The notes beneath the pieces were generated by a model. The model was not told the origin of the DNA, ran no database searches, and was given only the letters and a program-made list of their open reading frames with translations. Below, one piece after another: positions 15,351 through 23,532 of a DNA stretch of 23,532 bases. Location of the stretch: the IMG/VR virus record IMGVR_UViG_3300046734_000910, positions 1-23,532 of that record; one strand, written 5' to 3'. A program made the position numbers and the translations under genes. Position 1 is the stretch's first letter. The number at the start of each line of letters is the position of its first letter. Source of the DNA: a virus.

Positions 15351-15385
15351 TTTCTAACACTCATCTTTTACATCCCATATACCTT

Positions 15386-15408
15386 GCTTTCAACTGCCCG
15401 TTGAAAGC
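15386..15408 (+). repeat. Perfect inverted repeat of the GTTGAAAGC element
   Basis: GCTTTCAAC (15386-15394), a 5-nt gap TGCCC, then GTTGAAAGC (15400-15408) form a perfect 9-bp inverted repeat. The right arm is the promoter element of the next gene; a dyad of this size is a plausible site for a dimeric protein or a paired operator. Confidence 0.6.
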
Positions 15409-15421
15409 CCTATAGTAGAAT
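15400..15421 (+). promoter_or_regulatory. Putative phage promoter: GTTGAAAGC - 7 bp - TAGAAT
   Basis: GTTGAAAGC (15400-15408) is followed by exactly 7 bp and TAGAAT (15416-15421), one mismatch from TATAAT. Transcription would start near 15428, only about 9 nt before the ATG of the 1086-residue fibre gene. An overlapping TATAGT (15411-15416) is an alternative -10. Confidence 0.55.
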
Positions 15422-15436
15422 GTAACACCAGACAAC

Positions 15437-18400
15437 ATGGCCACGAGGATTAGTGGGGACTTCGGACTTAGCGGTCAGGCACTGATCCGAACTTTAAGGA
15501 GAAAGGCCCCTAAAGGAGAAATTGAAGCCAACTTTGTAGGCCTACAAAGGTCTTTGGCTTTATCCGATGTTAGAGACAGTAGTAAGTCGTTAGATAATAT
15601 TCTTGAAAAAATTAGCATCACGGAGGTGTCTGAACGCAACCAGTACGGGGGTCCTTATAATGCGTTAGATTGGAAGGTTACCGACAGGTTTGACGAAGAA
15701 GGTATCAATAAATCGTTTCTTAGTAAGCTATATAACACGAGCGTGGGCGGAGGATCTCTGGGGGCCACTGTTTCTATAACTCCACGTATTCGTATTCAAG
15801 ATAGGCTAGGTTTTATAAAAGCATTTTACGGAGAGGGTAGTTTTCCCGGAGTTCACAGTGGCCCTGATGCGCAGTTTTACAAAAGCCCGCTTCCAAACCA
15901 CATAGGTTACATTAAATTCACGTTTGACTCTGGAACAGGTAGTGTAAATGTAACCGAACTTAAGCAACCTGACGGCAATACTGATCTTACAGTAGGATCT
16001 ATTTTAGGTGACGAAACGGAGGTAGTTTTAGACCTGGAAGAATACGAAACCACTAATGGTATCGAGATAAACATTGGAGGTTTCGGTATTTCTTTAAAAC
16101 TGAGTGGTGGGTCAACGTGGACAGTAAGTGGATCCGGGGCGTTAAATAATCTTAATAGCACCAGTGACTCCAATGATTCGTTCGGAGATTTACGTTTCAA
16201 GCTGATGCGTCCGTATTCGTTTAAGTATAAACCTTTGTGGTTTACGCAATCTCCTGACGATTCTAATGTAGGAGCAGACGGAGGAGCTGATGATTTAGAC
16301 CCTAGTACTACGAACCGTTTAATAAATAATGTAGCTGGAAACATACTACCTTACACAGAAAGAGGTTACTGGTACACGGGTGCGTACATAGAGGAGAGGT
16401 GGACTGTTAAGGAGAGGGAACTTCTCACATATTACGGGGTAAATAACATATTAGTTGTAGGGGACTCCAATATGAGGTGGCAAAACCCACCACTGAGATT
16501 AAAATCTCAAACATATAACTGGGGAATCAGGTGGGATGGTTATTTATCAATAGAAGCCGGAATATACTCCTTTAAAATACTGACCAATGTGGCGATAAAA
16601 ATAGACATGGCACTGAATAGCGATAAGTCATGGGTTAATGTGTTTGGTACAGATGGGAATTCTGCACAAATAAGTGAAAAGAACTATGTATCAAGTCAGT
16701 CTTTTAACACTAACAATCTGCATGATGACTATAAGTATGTTTACGGATCTGGTAACGACGACTGGAACGGATACGTCCCTATTACGATTCGAATGTACCA
16801 TGGGGGTCAGGACAAATCTGAACCGGAAATCCTGATAGGTAGAGATCCCAATCTTTTCATAAAGACGACGTCATTGGGCGCGGAACAAAACTATTACTTT
16901 GAAGAGTATGTGGTGACGTTGTCGGGTTCGGATGGGAATTGGGGGGTCACTAGCGGTAATTTGACTGAAATTATCAGTGTGATACAGGACACTGATGCTT
17001 CAGTGAATTACAATATAACAGCCGAAGGGGACACTATTTTAACTGAACCGATCGGAATCAGTCTTGCCACGAATGGTTCAACGGTTACTAGTAATACTAC
17101 AGGTCTTTCAGAAACAACTTACACCCTAAGCATTACGCCCTTACTAAGCACAGAGTTCAATGAGAATTTAACTCCCCTATGGAAAGGTCGTATCTCATCT
17201 CCAGCAAAAACTCACACAAACTATAGTGATCTTACTGATGGTAGCTATGAACCGAACTTAAAAAAAGTTGCTTTCGACTCTCTCCCCCAATGGTGGAAAG
17301 TCTCAGAAGGTAACCCCTATGAATTTAATAGTACTTCCAGTAAGAGTAATACTCCTCTTGACGGATTTGTCCCCAATTTGTTCAAACCCGTTTTGGAGTC
17401 GGATGCTGGGATTGGATTGTATGGGGATGGCAGTGGTTCGTACACCAACAAGCCCAATATTATTTTTGGGGAATCCAGATATGGTACTAATTCAGAACTC
17501 GGTTCAAACTATATCGGTTTAAGGCTTGTTCCCAACCTTCTAGGGGAGGGGGGTAAATTAAATCTGACGGCATTACCTGTAAATAGCATCGAATCAAACG
17601 ATGGTACGATAGCAGGTCAAAATGACTTAGGTGGTGGTTCTAATCACTTAACGGTTGCGGATGGCAAAGTTGAAGCTGATGTCATTCGGTTGTATCTGTC
17701 CAATACCAGTGTTCTTAACACTAGCGATCAGTACAATAAATACCATACTGTAGTAGTCTACAATGGCTCATTGCCGACCTCAGACGTTGGTAGAATTTAC
17801 AATGAATCTGATAATAAATTCTATGAGTGGGACGGGTCTGCGTCTTCTTATACTGAAGATACCTCTCCCACAGCAGATAACCCCGCTACTTATGGTTTAC
17901 CCGATTTTACCGATAGCGATTGGCTTTCACCCATTACCGTGACAGTTACCCGAGTTGCCGATAATCAGAGTATTACGACAAACGTAACTCCCCTGACCGC
18001 ACCTTTAACGATGACGGTGGAGAAAGTTACGTTAGGCGGCATTAATATGCTTCAATTCTCAACAACTCAGGCGTCTCTTCTATACGAGTTAGGGACAGCA
18101 GGGGAAGACGTATCTAGTTTTAGTGGAAAATACATTGAGTACTACAATGAAGACAATGTCGCATCTCAATACATCCGTGTTGATGATGGTAGGTCTTTAT
18201 CTTTTGCTGACGTACTTAAACTAACCTTTGACGAGAATGACGATTTCCAACGTACATTTAGCGAGGTTCCTAGTGCCCCCTCAAGTCGTGTTATACCATT
18301 TGGTTTTGATAAACCAGAGTTTAGCTCTGGAGTTTGTTATCCCCCATACAGTATTACCAATCCTTTACTCTCAGAAATTGCGATCGAAGACAGTGACCTG

Positions 18401-18697
18401 TATGCTGAAAGTGCTGGGAATTACGATGTATTTTGGGGTTACCCTGGAGAAATTCGGCTAGATAACAAATTCCTTGAAATTACTGAAAAAATTGAGTTTA
18501 TACAATCCGATACTAATTCCAATGATGTGGTTGAAGATTTAACTACACCTGTAGTTGTTAACTATGACGATTATACACACAGGCTAAAGGTTGATATGCC
18601 CTTGTCAGGAATCTATGACTCTGATCAACTTATACATATAGGTAACAACGAGAAAGCAAGAGAATCTTACTACGCTTACGTAAAACTAGATAGCTAA
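15437..18697 (+). CDS. Large tail-fibre-like protein with PA14-like segment
   Basis: A 1086-residue protein, probably a tail fibre or baseplate-attached adhesin. The N-terminus (MATRISGDFGLSGQALIRTL ... VGLQRSLALSDVRDSSKSLD) is probably the attachment part. Residues about 359-475 resemble a PA14 domain: YNWGIRWDGYLSIEAGIYSF, then hydrophobic strands VAIKIDMAL, and later YVPITIRMYHGG. That is the usual 'w.G.l.....g.Y.f....d....i' then 'p..i...y' order, and PA14 folds often bind sugars. The rest is Ser/Thr/Asn/Gly-rich beta sequence (NITAEGDTILTEPIGISLAT and similar) with only one Cys, as expected for a trimeric fibre. It has a dedicated promoter and a very short leader without a Shine-Dalgarno. 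Its stop overlaps the stop of the convergent 630-residue gene by 12 nt. Confidence 0.7.
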   Translation: MATRISGDFGLSGQALIRTLRRKAPKGEIEANFVGLQRSLALSDVRDSSKSLDNILEKISITEVSERNQYGGPYNALDWKVTDRFDEEGINKSFLSKLYNTSVGGGSLGATVSITPRIRIQDRLGFIKAFYGEGSFPGVHSGPDAQFYKSPLPNHIGYIKFTFDSGTGSVNVTELKQPDGNTDLTVGSILGDETEVVLDLEEYETTNGIEINIGGFGISLKLSGGSTWTVSGSGALNNLNSTSDSNDSFGDLRFKLMRPYSFKYKPLWFTQSPDDSNVGADGGADDLDPSTTNRLINNVAGNILPYTERGYWYTGAYIEERWTVKERELLTYYGVNNILVVGDSNMRWQNPPLRLKSQTYNWGIRWDGYLSIEAGIYSFKILTNVAIKIDMALNSDKSWVNVFGTDGNSAQISEKNYVSSQSFNTNNLHDDYKYVYGSGNDDWNGYVPITIRMYHGGQDKSEPEILIGRDPNLFIKTTSLGAEQNYYFEEYVVTLSGSDGNWGVTSGNLTEIISVIQDTDASVNYNITAEGDTILTEPIGISLATNGSTVTSNTTGLSETTYTLSITPLLSTEFNENLTPLWKGRISSPAKTHTNYSDLTDGSYEPNLKKVAFDSLPQWWKVSEGNPYEFNSTSSKSNTPLDGFVPNLFKPVLESDAGIGLYGDGSGSYTNKPNIIFGESRYGTNSELGSNYIGLRLVPNLLGEGGKLNLTALPVNSIESNDGTIAGQNDLGGGSNHLTVADGKVEADVIRLYLSNTSVLNTSDQYNKYHTVVVYNGSLPTSDVGRIYNESDNKFYEWDGSASSYTEDTSPTADNPATYGLPDFTDSDWLSPITVTVTRVADNQSITTNVTPLTAPLTMTVEKVTLGGINMLQFSTTQASLLYELGTAGEDVSSFSGKYIEYYNEDNVASQYIRVDDGRSLSFADVLKLTFDENDDFQRTFSEVPSAPSSRVIPFGFDKPEFSSGVCYPPYSITNPLLSEIAIEDSDLYAESAGNYDVFWGYPGEIRLDNKFLEITEKIEFIQSDTNSNDVVEDLTTPVVVNYDDYTHRLKVDMPLSGIYDSDQLIHIGNNEKARESYYAYVKLDS

Positions 18698-20578
18698 TAG
18701 TTTCGCATCTTTTATTGATGCGCCATCTCTATAGGAAAAGAGTGGCCATGCTTTTAATTCATAGTTAGTACCAGTCCGGATAGTATCTGTATACAGAGTA
18801 CGATGGTAAACGAATCCCCCGTTTGATGAATTAGTTGATAAACTCTGGGTCAAGACGGATATCTTGGTGTTAAAACCCCTTGAGGTTTCTTCACTACTAT
18901 TATAGTAACTAGCGCTAATACTGTACTTGTTGTCTCCTGTCTGATTTAGCGTGGCTCCGTCTTCTGAATATATGGCTGGGCTATAATACTCTTTATATTT
19001 AGAACTTATAAAAGCTTTTTCGTCTGAGCTAAATACACGTTGATATTTTTCTCCTGTCCATAGCCAAATGCCTGGTATATTTTCACCATTTAAGTTTGTA
19101 CCATCTGTTTCGTTCAATGATGCGAGATCATTAAAGCTAACATCTGATTGATCTAATACACCGTCAGGGTCTCTAAAAATTAACCTATAATTAGATCTAA
19201 TATTTCTTCCTTCAAAAATATTGTACTGTATCCCTAATGTATTATTTTCACTATCTAATAAAGATGGTTGTTTTAAATTTTGCACAAAAAGTTTAAGCGA
19301 AGTAAGTACTTCTTCAGCCCGTTCTGATATGTCTATAAGGACACCAGAAATTGAATCCTTTGACTCGTATACATCTTCATAACTCCAGCAGGCCGATCTT
19401 CCGTTCAAGTTATATAGCTGAACCAAATTATCTGAAGACAATTCATCCCGTCGCTTAATTACAACCGCCGGAGTATCTCCTAATTCTGGAAATATGTTGA
19501 TATTATCATAAGCAGCACCTAAATAGACGTATTCTCCAACCCCATCATCGTATAAAAAGAAACCATCGCGGGAAGCAAATAAAACACGATAGGTGTATAG
19601 TTCATTTCGTAATAATGCTTTACGGGACACCTCTCCTGATGCAAAATACGTTTGCCTAATAGTAGTACCATCGCGTGTGACTTCTACATTACCTGAAGCA
19701 CTATCAGAATTAGATGCGGTAACAGTAAACGTATTTTCATCAGTAACTGTGATAATGTAGACACCGTCAAGAGCTGAATTATCAATGAATTTTAGATTAA
19801 CAGTATTCCCAGTAGTAAGTTTATGACCGGTTAGTGTGGTTGTTACAGTCGTTCCGGATTTGCTAAAGGTCGCACTATGTGTTGTAGGTACGTTATATAC
19901 TAAACACGAGTCCTCTTCTGGGATGTCTCCCGGTCTGCATCCGGGTATGATCTCAAGATACTCGTTTCTAATATAACCCGATCCGGGTGATATAATGGTG
20001 GGGATTTTTAACTCATCAATACTTCCATCACTCTTAACAGTCAACTTCACAACAGCATTAGTTGCACTTGACTCAATACCACGCAAATTTACATCAACCT
20101 CAGCAGGCAAGGGTAGATCGTTTCCATCACTATCAACAATAAAATAGTTGATGCCTTTGCTAAATACCGGTGCTGAGACAATCGACCCATTTACGGAGAC
20201 ATTAACCGGTGCCCCGTATGTATCGGAAGACGAACGCTTATCAAAACCAGTAGGTAAGGTGTCAAACCATACATAATTGTCGGACGAAAAGGTATATATA
20301 TCCTGCAAAGATCCATTAGGATCGGGTCTACCCCGAGTTATAAATTTTGTCCGAGTGGAGATATTACCCTGAGAATCTGATATAGATTCGTTTACTAATC
20401 CATATACTTGGCCACTATCCTCTGTTGTAGGTGATGATATAAAAGACTCTAACCTACTTGCGAATGAAAATAACAATAAGTCGCTTTCAACCCCAGGACT
20501 ATACAGTTTCTGTACAGCACTGGTTGCGTTAAGACCATCTTCTGAAAGATTGTTATTTGTATAAAGACCGGCTGTCAT
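18686..20578 (-). CDS. Tail-fibre-like protein with Ig/beta-sandwich module
   Basis: A 630-residue probable fibre or adhesin subunit. The N-terminus (MTAGLYTNNNLSEDGLNATS) is followed by beta-rich sequence. Around residues 175-215 a GSGY unit (IISPGSGYIRNEYLEIIPGC) resembles the GGxGY units of the 240-residue virion protein. Around 233-313 a clear Ig-like or beta-sandwich module reads SATFSKSGTTVTTTLTGHKL, then TGNTVNLKFIDNSALDGVYI and TVTDENTFTVTASNSDSASG. That is the 'sHgl.tGd.v.......dG.y.v.......Ft' module common in phage fibres. Further on there are a Trp-containing turn (GIWLWTGEKYQRV) and more Ser/Asn-rich strands. Its ATG follows the LRR gene stop by 5 nt, so it is co-transcribed with it. 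No enzymatic motif is seen. Confidence 0.7.
   Translation of the reverse strand: MTAGLYTNNNLSEDGLNATSAVQKLYSPGVESDLLLFSFASRLESFISSPTTEDSGQVYGLVNESISDSQGNISTRTKFITRGRPDPNGSLQDIYTFSSDNYVWFDTLPTGFDKRSSSDTYGAPVNVSVNGSIVSAPVFSKGINYFIVDSDGNDLPLPAEVDVNLRGIESSATNAVVKLTVKSDGSIDELKIPTIISPGSGYIRNEYLEIIPGCRPGDIPEEDSCLVYNVPTTHSATFSKSGTTVTTTLTGHKLTTGNTVNLKFIDNSALDGVYIITVTDENTFTVTASNSDSASGNVEVTRDGTTIRQTYFASGEVSRKALLRNELYTYRVLFASRDGFFLYDDGVGEYVYLGAAYDNINIFPELGDTPAVVIKRRDELSSDNLVQLYNLNGRSACWSYEDVYESKDSISGVLIDISERAEEVLTSLKLFVQNLKQPSLLDSENNTLGIQYNIFEGRNIRSNYRLIFRDPDGVLDQSDVSFNDLASLNETDGTNLNGENIPGIWLWTGEKYQRVFSSDEKAFISSKYKEYYSPAIYSEDGATLNQTGDNKYSISASYYNSSEETSRGFNTKISVLTQSLSTNSSNGGFVYHRTLYTDTIRTGTNYELKAWPLFSYRDGASIKDAKLLAI
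20483..20491. repeat. GCTTTCAAC copy within the 630-residue gene
   Basis: A sixth exact copy of the 9-bp element. In the plus direction it is followed after 8 bp by TATACA, which would give a transcript antisense to the start of the 630-residue gene; in the minus direction no -10 follows at 7 bp. It may be a chance occurrence in coding sequence. Confidence 0.3.
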
Positions 20579-20583
20579 GGCAA

Positions 20584-23532
20584 TTAAGTAGTGATTAGTT
20601 TAAAAACCAGATTAGAGCTGTTTTTCCAGCATTTACTGCCAGAATCACCAACTCCGGTTGGACATGCACCCAAAGGTTCAAGACCAGAATCTGTGATAGA
20701 ATCGTCTTCGGTAGTTGAACCACCATACTTAGTGGAAGTAACAACAGGAGTTGTGTTGGGTTGCTTATATATAAACCCCAGTTCTACCTTAATACCCTTT
20801 AGGTTTTTAAAGGCGGTAGCTAACGGGTGTTCAACAGTGAACTGAGTTGATTCTACTTTAAATTTGTAATAACTTCCTGATATTTCTTGAGCTGGTACGC
20901 TTCTGTTAACTGTAGAAACTTTTTTCCAAACATCCACTCCTGTTTCATTTTCAAGGGTAACTGTAGTTTTTTCGTGAACAGTGAATCTTTCATTTCTATA
21001 TAAATCAGTTACCCTGTCGCTACCTTTTGAGGTAGATACTGGAAAAATGTCTTGCTGATCGTAATTAGAGTATTTATTGCTACTGGTTAATTTATTTCCT
21101 GTGAGATAGACTTTACAATTTCTAAATTTATTTGCACTGTCTGCACTACTTACGTCTTTAATAATCTTTATTATTTCTGAGGGGGGAAAGTTATTATTAG
21201 ATAAGTCAATATCGATATTTCTAGAAGATCCCCTAAAAATTTTATTTAAACACCCCTCTTCGTACCCCGTAAGAATATTATTACTGATCATGATTCCGGG
21301 GTATGTGGTATTTTTAGTTTTACTAAAACCGTTTCTAATATTAAACTTGCCAGAAAGTCTACAATTTTTCAGCCTAAGTCTAGATAATTCAGAATAACCC
21401 TTTTGGAACGAGTTAGAGATGTCTACGGTTTTTCTATAAAAACGCAGGTCTCCACTAAAATTTATTTCATCGCTAATGATTACTTCTGAATTTGAGACAG
21501 ATAAGACTTTTGCTAAAAATTCATCTTCTGTGTTTCTTATTTCGTCGTTAACCATGACTTTTGTTTTCATATCTGAGCCCCCTGTTAACTTATACACAAT
21601 GTCATTGGGGTGGTCACTGGACGTGGGATCAAGGGTAGTTAGTGATAAACCCGATACTGTAGTGTAGGCATCACCATCCTTTACACATGCCTCTCTTAAT
21701 TCTGCTACTGACCAGTTAGGGGGGTACTGGCTTGGCAAGCAATTATTTAAGTTTATATACTCGATACCTGAATTTGAACTTCCTTCGAGGCTTGGTAAAA
21801 TTGCACCTCCATTGATGCGGTTGCTCTCATAAGCACTTATTCTTCTAATGTTACTTGCAAAATCACTGTTGCCTTGGGTAATTGAAAGAGAACTTAAATC
21901 GTAGAATCTGGATTCTACGATCGATACATTTATACCTTTAGGGGAAGAGGGGTCAACTGGTACTTTGGGGAACCTCCCGGTTAGCCAAGAATCTCTAAAG
22001 AAAATATTTGTCAAGTTATCTAAGTTTTCAAAATCGTCCCTTCTAAACCTGTGCTCTAATTTTAAATAATCAGCATAAAAGCTTTCTAACTTGTGTTTGG
22101 TATTTGGGGTACGTGCGGGAGCAAAATTGGGGGGTAATAGGTAATCAATACCACTATCTACTGAGGCTGAAATATAATTGCATCTCCCGATGTCAATACT
22201 TTTTAAAGAGTTAGTATTAGTAGCATTACCCAGTTTGGGCATAAGTCCATTAGTCCCGGAATTTACTAGATTTAAACTCTGTAGTTTTGGTGTGTTCAGG
22301 GTTTGATGTGACGAGGTGTCAAATTTGACACCTCCTGAACTCCGGGCATCCAATGAATTAAGTTTTTCCCATGTACCGGTTTGCAAGTCAATTTCGACAT
22401 TTGTAAATTCTATATTTATGGATGTTGCAGTATTCTTCCATGCAGACCAATCCTCATTGGGGTCGTTTATAAACCCATTTATTTCATGACTATAACCCTC
22501 TTTGCCGCCAATATCAAATACTCTCATCTTATACTTAGACACATAACCGTCGTCTGCTGTATTAGTAGATGTACCTATCTCTGTTATATCTCCATTAGCC
22601 CCAGACAAGGCAATATTATACCCAATAATTTTTTCGTTGTTATTTAACTTAGGTAGACCATCGAAGATATATTGGTAATTTCTATCATCGTACACGGTGT
22701 CATTTCTAGGTCTTGACCAGCTTAGGTTAGTAAGTTCGGGAAAGACATCGTCAAATCTGGCTCCCTTACCATAAAACCGGTCTCCTAGATTAAGTGTTTC
22801 TAGGGCTGAAAATTCCCGGTAATCGGCGGATAAGAGTGAATTACCCTTCAGGTATTTTTCAAATTTTTCATCTGACCAGTCTGATCCGGATGAAGATTCT
22901 GTCAAGAAACCACCCTCTTTAGGTATGGTCAAATAACTTACAGCAGTGTATAGGGGGACTTTATTTCCTACAGAATTTACACCAGTAATATTTGAAGCAG
23001 TTGCTGAAGAATTTCTTATATCAAACCACCCCATGGGACCATTGCGCCAGGTATCCTCAGACGAGGATAAGTCTAGGATTTTCAGCTTCGTACGGAGAGT
23101 CTTAAGCCACAACGGCAGGATAGTCAACCTGTCACTTGCTAAACTTAATATCTCTAGGTTATCAAACCCGACAAGGCCAATATCTTTTTGATCCGGGAAC
23201 TCTTTAAGTTGTATATTAGAAAATTCCATACCTTTTATCTTTGCAGGATTAACATACACATATAGATAAAGGTCGTATAAGTTTTGGTACCCTGTACTAG
23301 TAATATCTATATTTGCGATAAACTCGGTGAGACCAGATTCCGGTTTTTCTACGGTAACAGGTAAAAAATCTACAACTGGTGAGTTTGGCTTCTGTTGGGC
23401 CGGTTGAATCTGTATCCCATAGAAGTAAGGATCACTGTTAGTTGTGGGTTCAGTGAACGTAAACTTTATAGACCCCTTCTTTATACGGCAATATAACTTT
23501 AGGGGTGTGTTTTTAGTTGCCAGGAGCTTGAC
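20584..23532 (-). CDS. Leucine-rich-repeat fibre/adhesin protein (5' partial)
   Basis: A very large protein (982 residues visible), probably exposed on the virion. The frame stays open to the right edge, so the start lies outside; a GTG at 23257-23259 is not convincing as a start. Counting from that GTG codon (+1), LRR-like units occur irregularly: FDNLEILSLASDRLTILPLW and TKLKILDLSS (about 32-65), FSALETLNLG (about 149), KLQSLNLVNS (about 330), LDNLTNIFFRDSWLTGRFP (about 410), IEYINLNNC (about 505), then LSRLRLKNCRLSGKF and IDIDLSNNNFPPSEI (about 640-710). The 'L..L.L..N.L' pattern with LTGKF-like turns is LRR. It ends with a beta region containing CPTG...SKCW. LRR arcs are usually protein- or glycan-binding, so receptor binding is inferred. 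The next gene on this strand is the 630-residue fibre-like protein. Confidence 0.7.
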   Translation of the reverse strand, partial: VKLLATKNTPLKLYCRIKKGSIKFTFTEPTTNSDPYFYGIQIQPAQQKPNSPVVDFLPVTVEKPESGLTEFIANIDITSTGYQNLYDLYLYVYVNPAKIKGMEFSNIQLKEFPDQKDIGLVGFDNLEILSLASDRLTILPLWLKTLRTKLKILDLSSSEDTWRNGPMGWFDIRNSSATASNITGVNSVGNKVPLYTAVSYLTIPKEGGFLTESSSGSDWSDEKFEKYLKGNSLLSADYREFSALETLNLGDRFYGKGARFDDVFPELTNLSWSRPRNDTVYDDRNYQYIFDGLPKLNNNEKIIGYNIALSGANGDITEIGTSTNTADDGYVSKYKMRVFDIGGKEGYSHEINGFINDPNEDWSAWKNTATSINIEFTNVEIDLQTGTWEKLNSLDARSSGGVKFDTSSHQTLNTPKLQSLNLVNSGTNGLMPKLGNATNTNSLKSIDIGRCNYISASVDSGIDYLLPPNFAPARTPNTKHKLESFYADYLKLEHRFRRDDFENLDNLTNIFFRDSWLTGRFPKVPVDPSSPKGINVSIVESRFYDLSSLSITQGNSDFASNIRRISAYESNRINGGAILPSLEGSSNSGIEYINLNNCLPSQYPPNWSVAELREACVKDGDAYTTVSGLSLTTLDPTSSDHPNDIVYKLTGGSDMKTKVMVNDEIRNTEDEFLAKVLSVSNSEVIISDEINFSGDLRFYRKTVDISNSFQKGYSELSRLRLKNCRLSGKFNIRNGFSKTKNTTYPGIMISNNILTGYEEGCLNKIFRGSSRNIDIDLSNNNFPPSEIIKIIKDVSSADSANKFRNCKVYLTGNKLTSSNKYSNYDQQDIFPVSTSKGSDRVTDLYRNERFTVHEKTTVTLENETGVDVWKKVSTVNRSVPAQEISGSYYKFKVESTQFTVEHPLATAFKNLKGIKVELGFIYKQPNTTPVVTSTKYGGSTTEDDSITDSGLEPLGACPTGVGDSGSKCWKNSSNLVFKLITT

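Noticed and set aside
15907-16344. 145-codon minus-strand open frame in the fibre gene
   Set aside because: Antisense to a continuous large fibre frame, with no recognisable domain or start signal.
17266-17274. Near-copies of the element (GCTTTCGAC here, GCTTTCACC near 17932)
   Set aside because: One mismatch each, inside coding sequence, with no -10 at the usual spacing; treated as chance.
18704-18722. Hairpin CGCATC-N7-GATGCG at the convergent ends of the two fibre genes as a terminator
   Set aside because: The stem is perfect but lies in coding sequence and has no U-run on either strand.
23257-23259. GTG as the start of the LRR protein
   Set aside because: The frame is open to the window edge with protein-like sequence, so the real start is outside the window.

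Overview
The window is part of the genome of a tailed double-stranded DNA phage with a contractile tail (myovirus type). No host genes are visible. It carries two baseplate-wedge proteins, an OB-fold spike-like protein, a large terminase subunit, a tail hub fused to two cell-wall hydrolase domains, several very large fibre-like proteins, and the accessory genes PhoH, a thymidylate-kinase-like P-loop kinase, a thioredoxin-like protein and a phage sigma factor. This accessory set and the fibre modules recall marine or freshwater phages, including cyanophages, but nothing here fixes the host. No tRNA, CRISPR array, insertion sequence or integrase was seen.

Layout. (1) 1-7251, plus strand: a baseplate-J/gp6-like wedge protein (cut at the left edge), a second wedge-like protein with a P2 gpI-like segment, a 1023-residue spike-like protein, and the terminase. 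They are tightly packed (14-nt overlap, abutting, 4-nt overlap) and look like one operon. (2) 7299-9015, plus strand: a short overlapping operon of thioredoxin-like protein, sigma-70-family factor and DCL/DUF3223-type HNH-like protein, behind an extended -10 sequence. (3) 8977-13666, minus strand: a small fibre-type protein, a 240-residue virion-type protein, the 1013-residue hub/lysin and a 176-residue unknown. This set converges on and slightly overlaps region 2. (4) 13738-15186, plus strand: the kinase, a good intrinsic terminator, then phoH. (5) 15187-15436: 250 bp without a convincing gene, holding a strongly foldable candidate RNA and a promoter. (6) 15437-18697, plus strand: a 1086-residue fibre with a PA14-like segment. 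(7) 18686-23532, minus strand: a 630-residue fibre-like protein and a giant leucine-rich-repeat protein that runs off the right edge.

How it fits together. The wedge, spike and hub/lysin proteins would form the baseplate and local cell-wall drill. The fibre, PA14-like and LRR proteins would serve attachment, the terminase packages DNA, and the sigma factor probably redirects host RNA polymerase. A 9-bp word, GTTGAAAGC (or its complement), occurs six times and lies exactly 7 bp upstream of a -10-like hexamer in front of at least three transcription units. It is a good candidate for a phage-specific promoter element.

The observations most worth following are the reordered (apparently circularly permuted) M23 peptidase in the tail hub, the GTTGAAAGC promoter element with one apparently bidirectional site, the candidate structured RNA after phoH, and the phage LRR protein.
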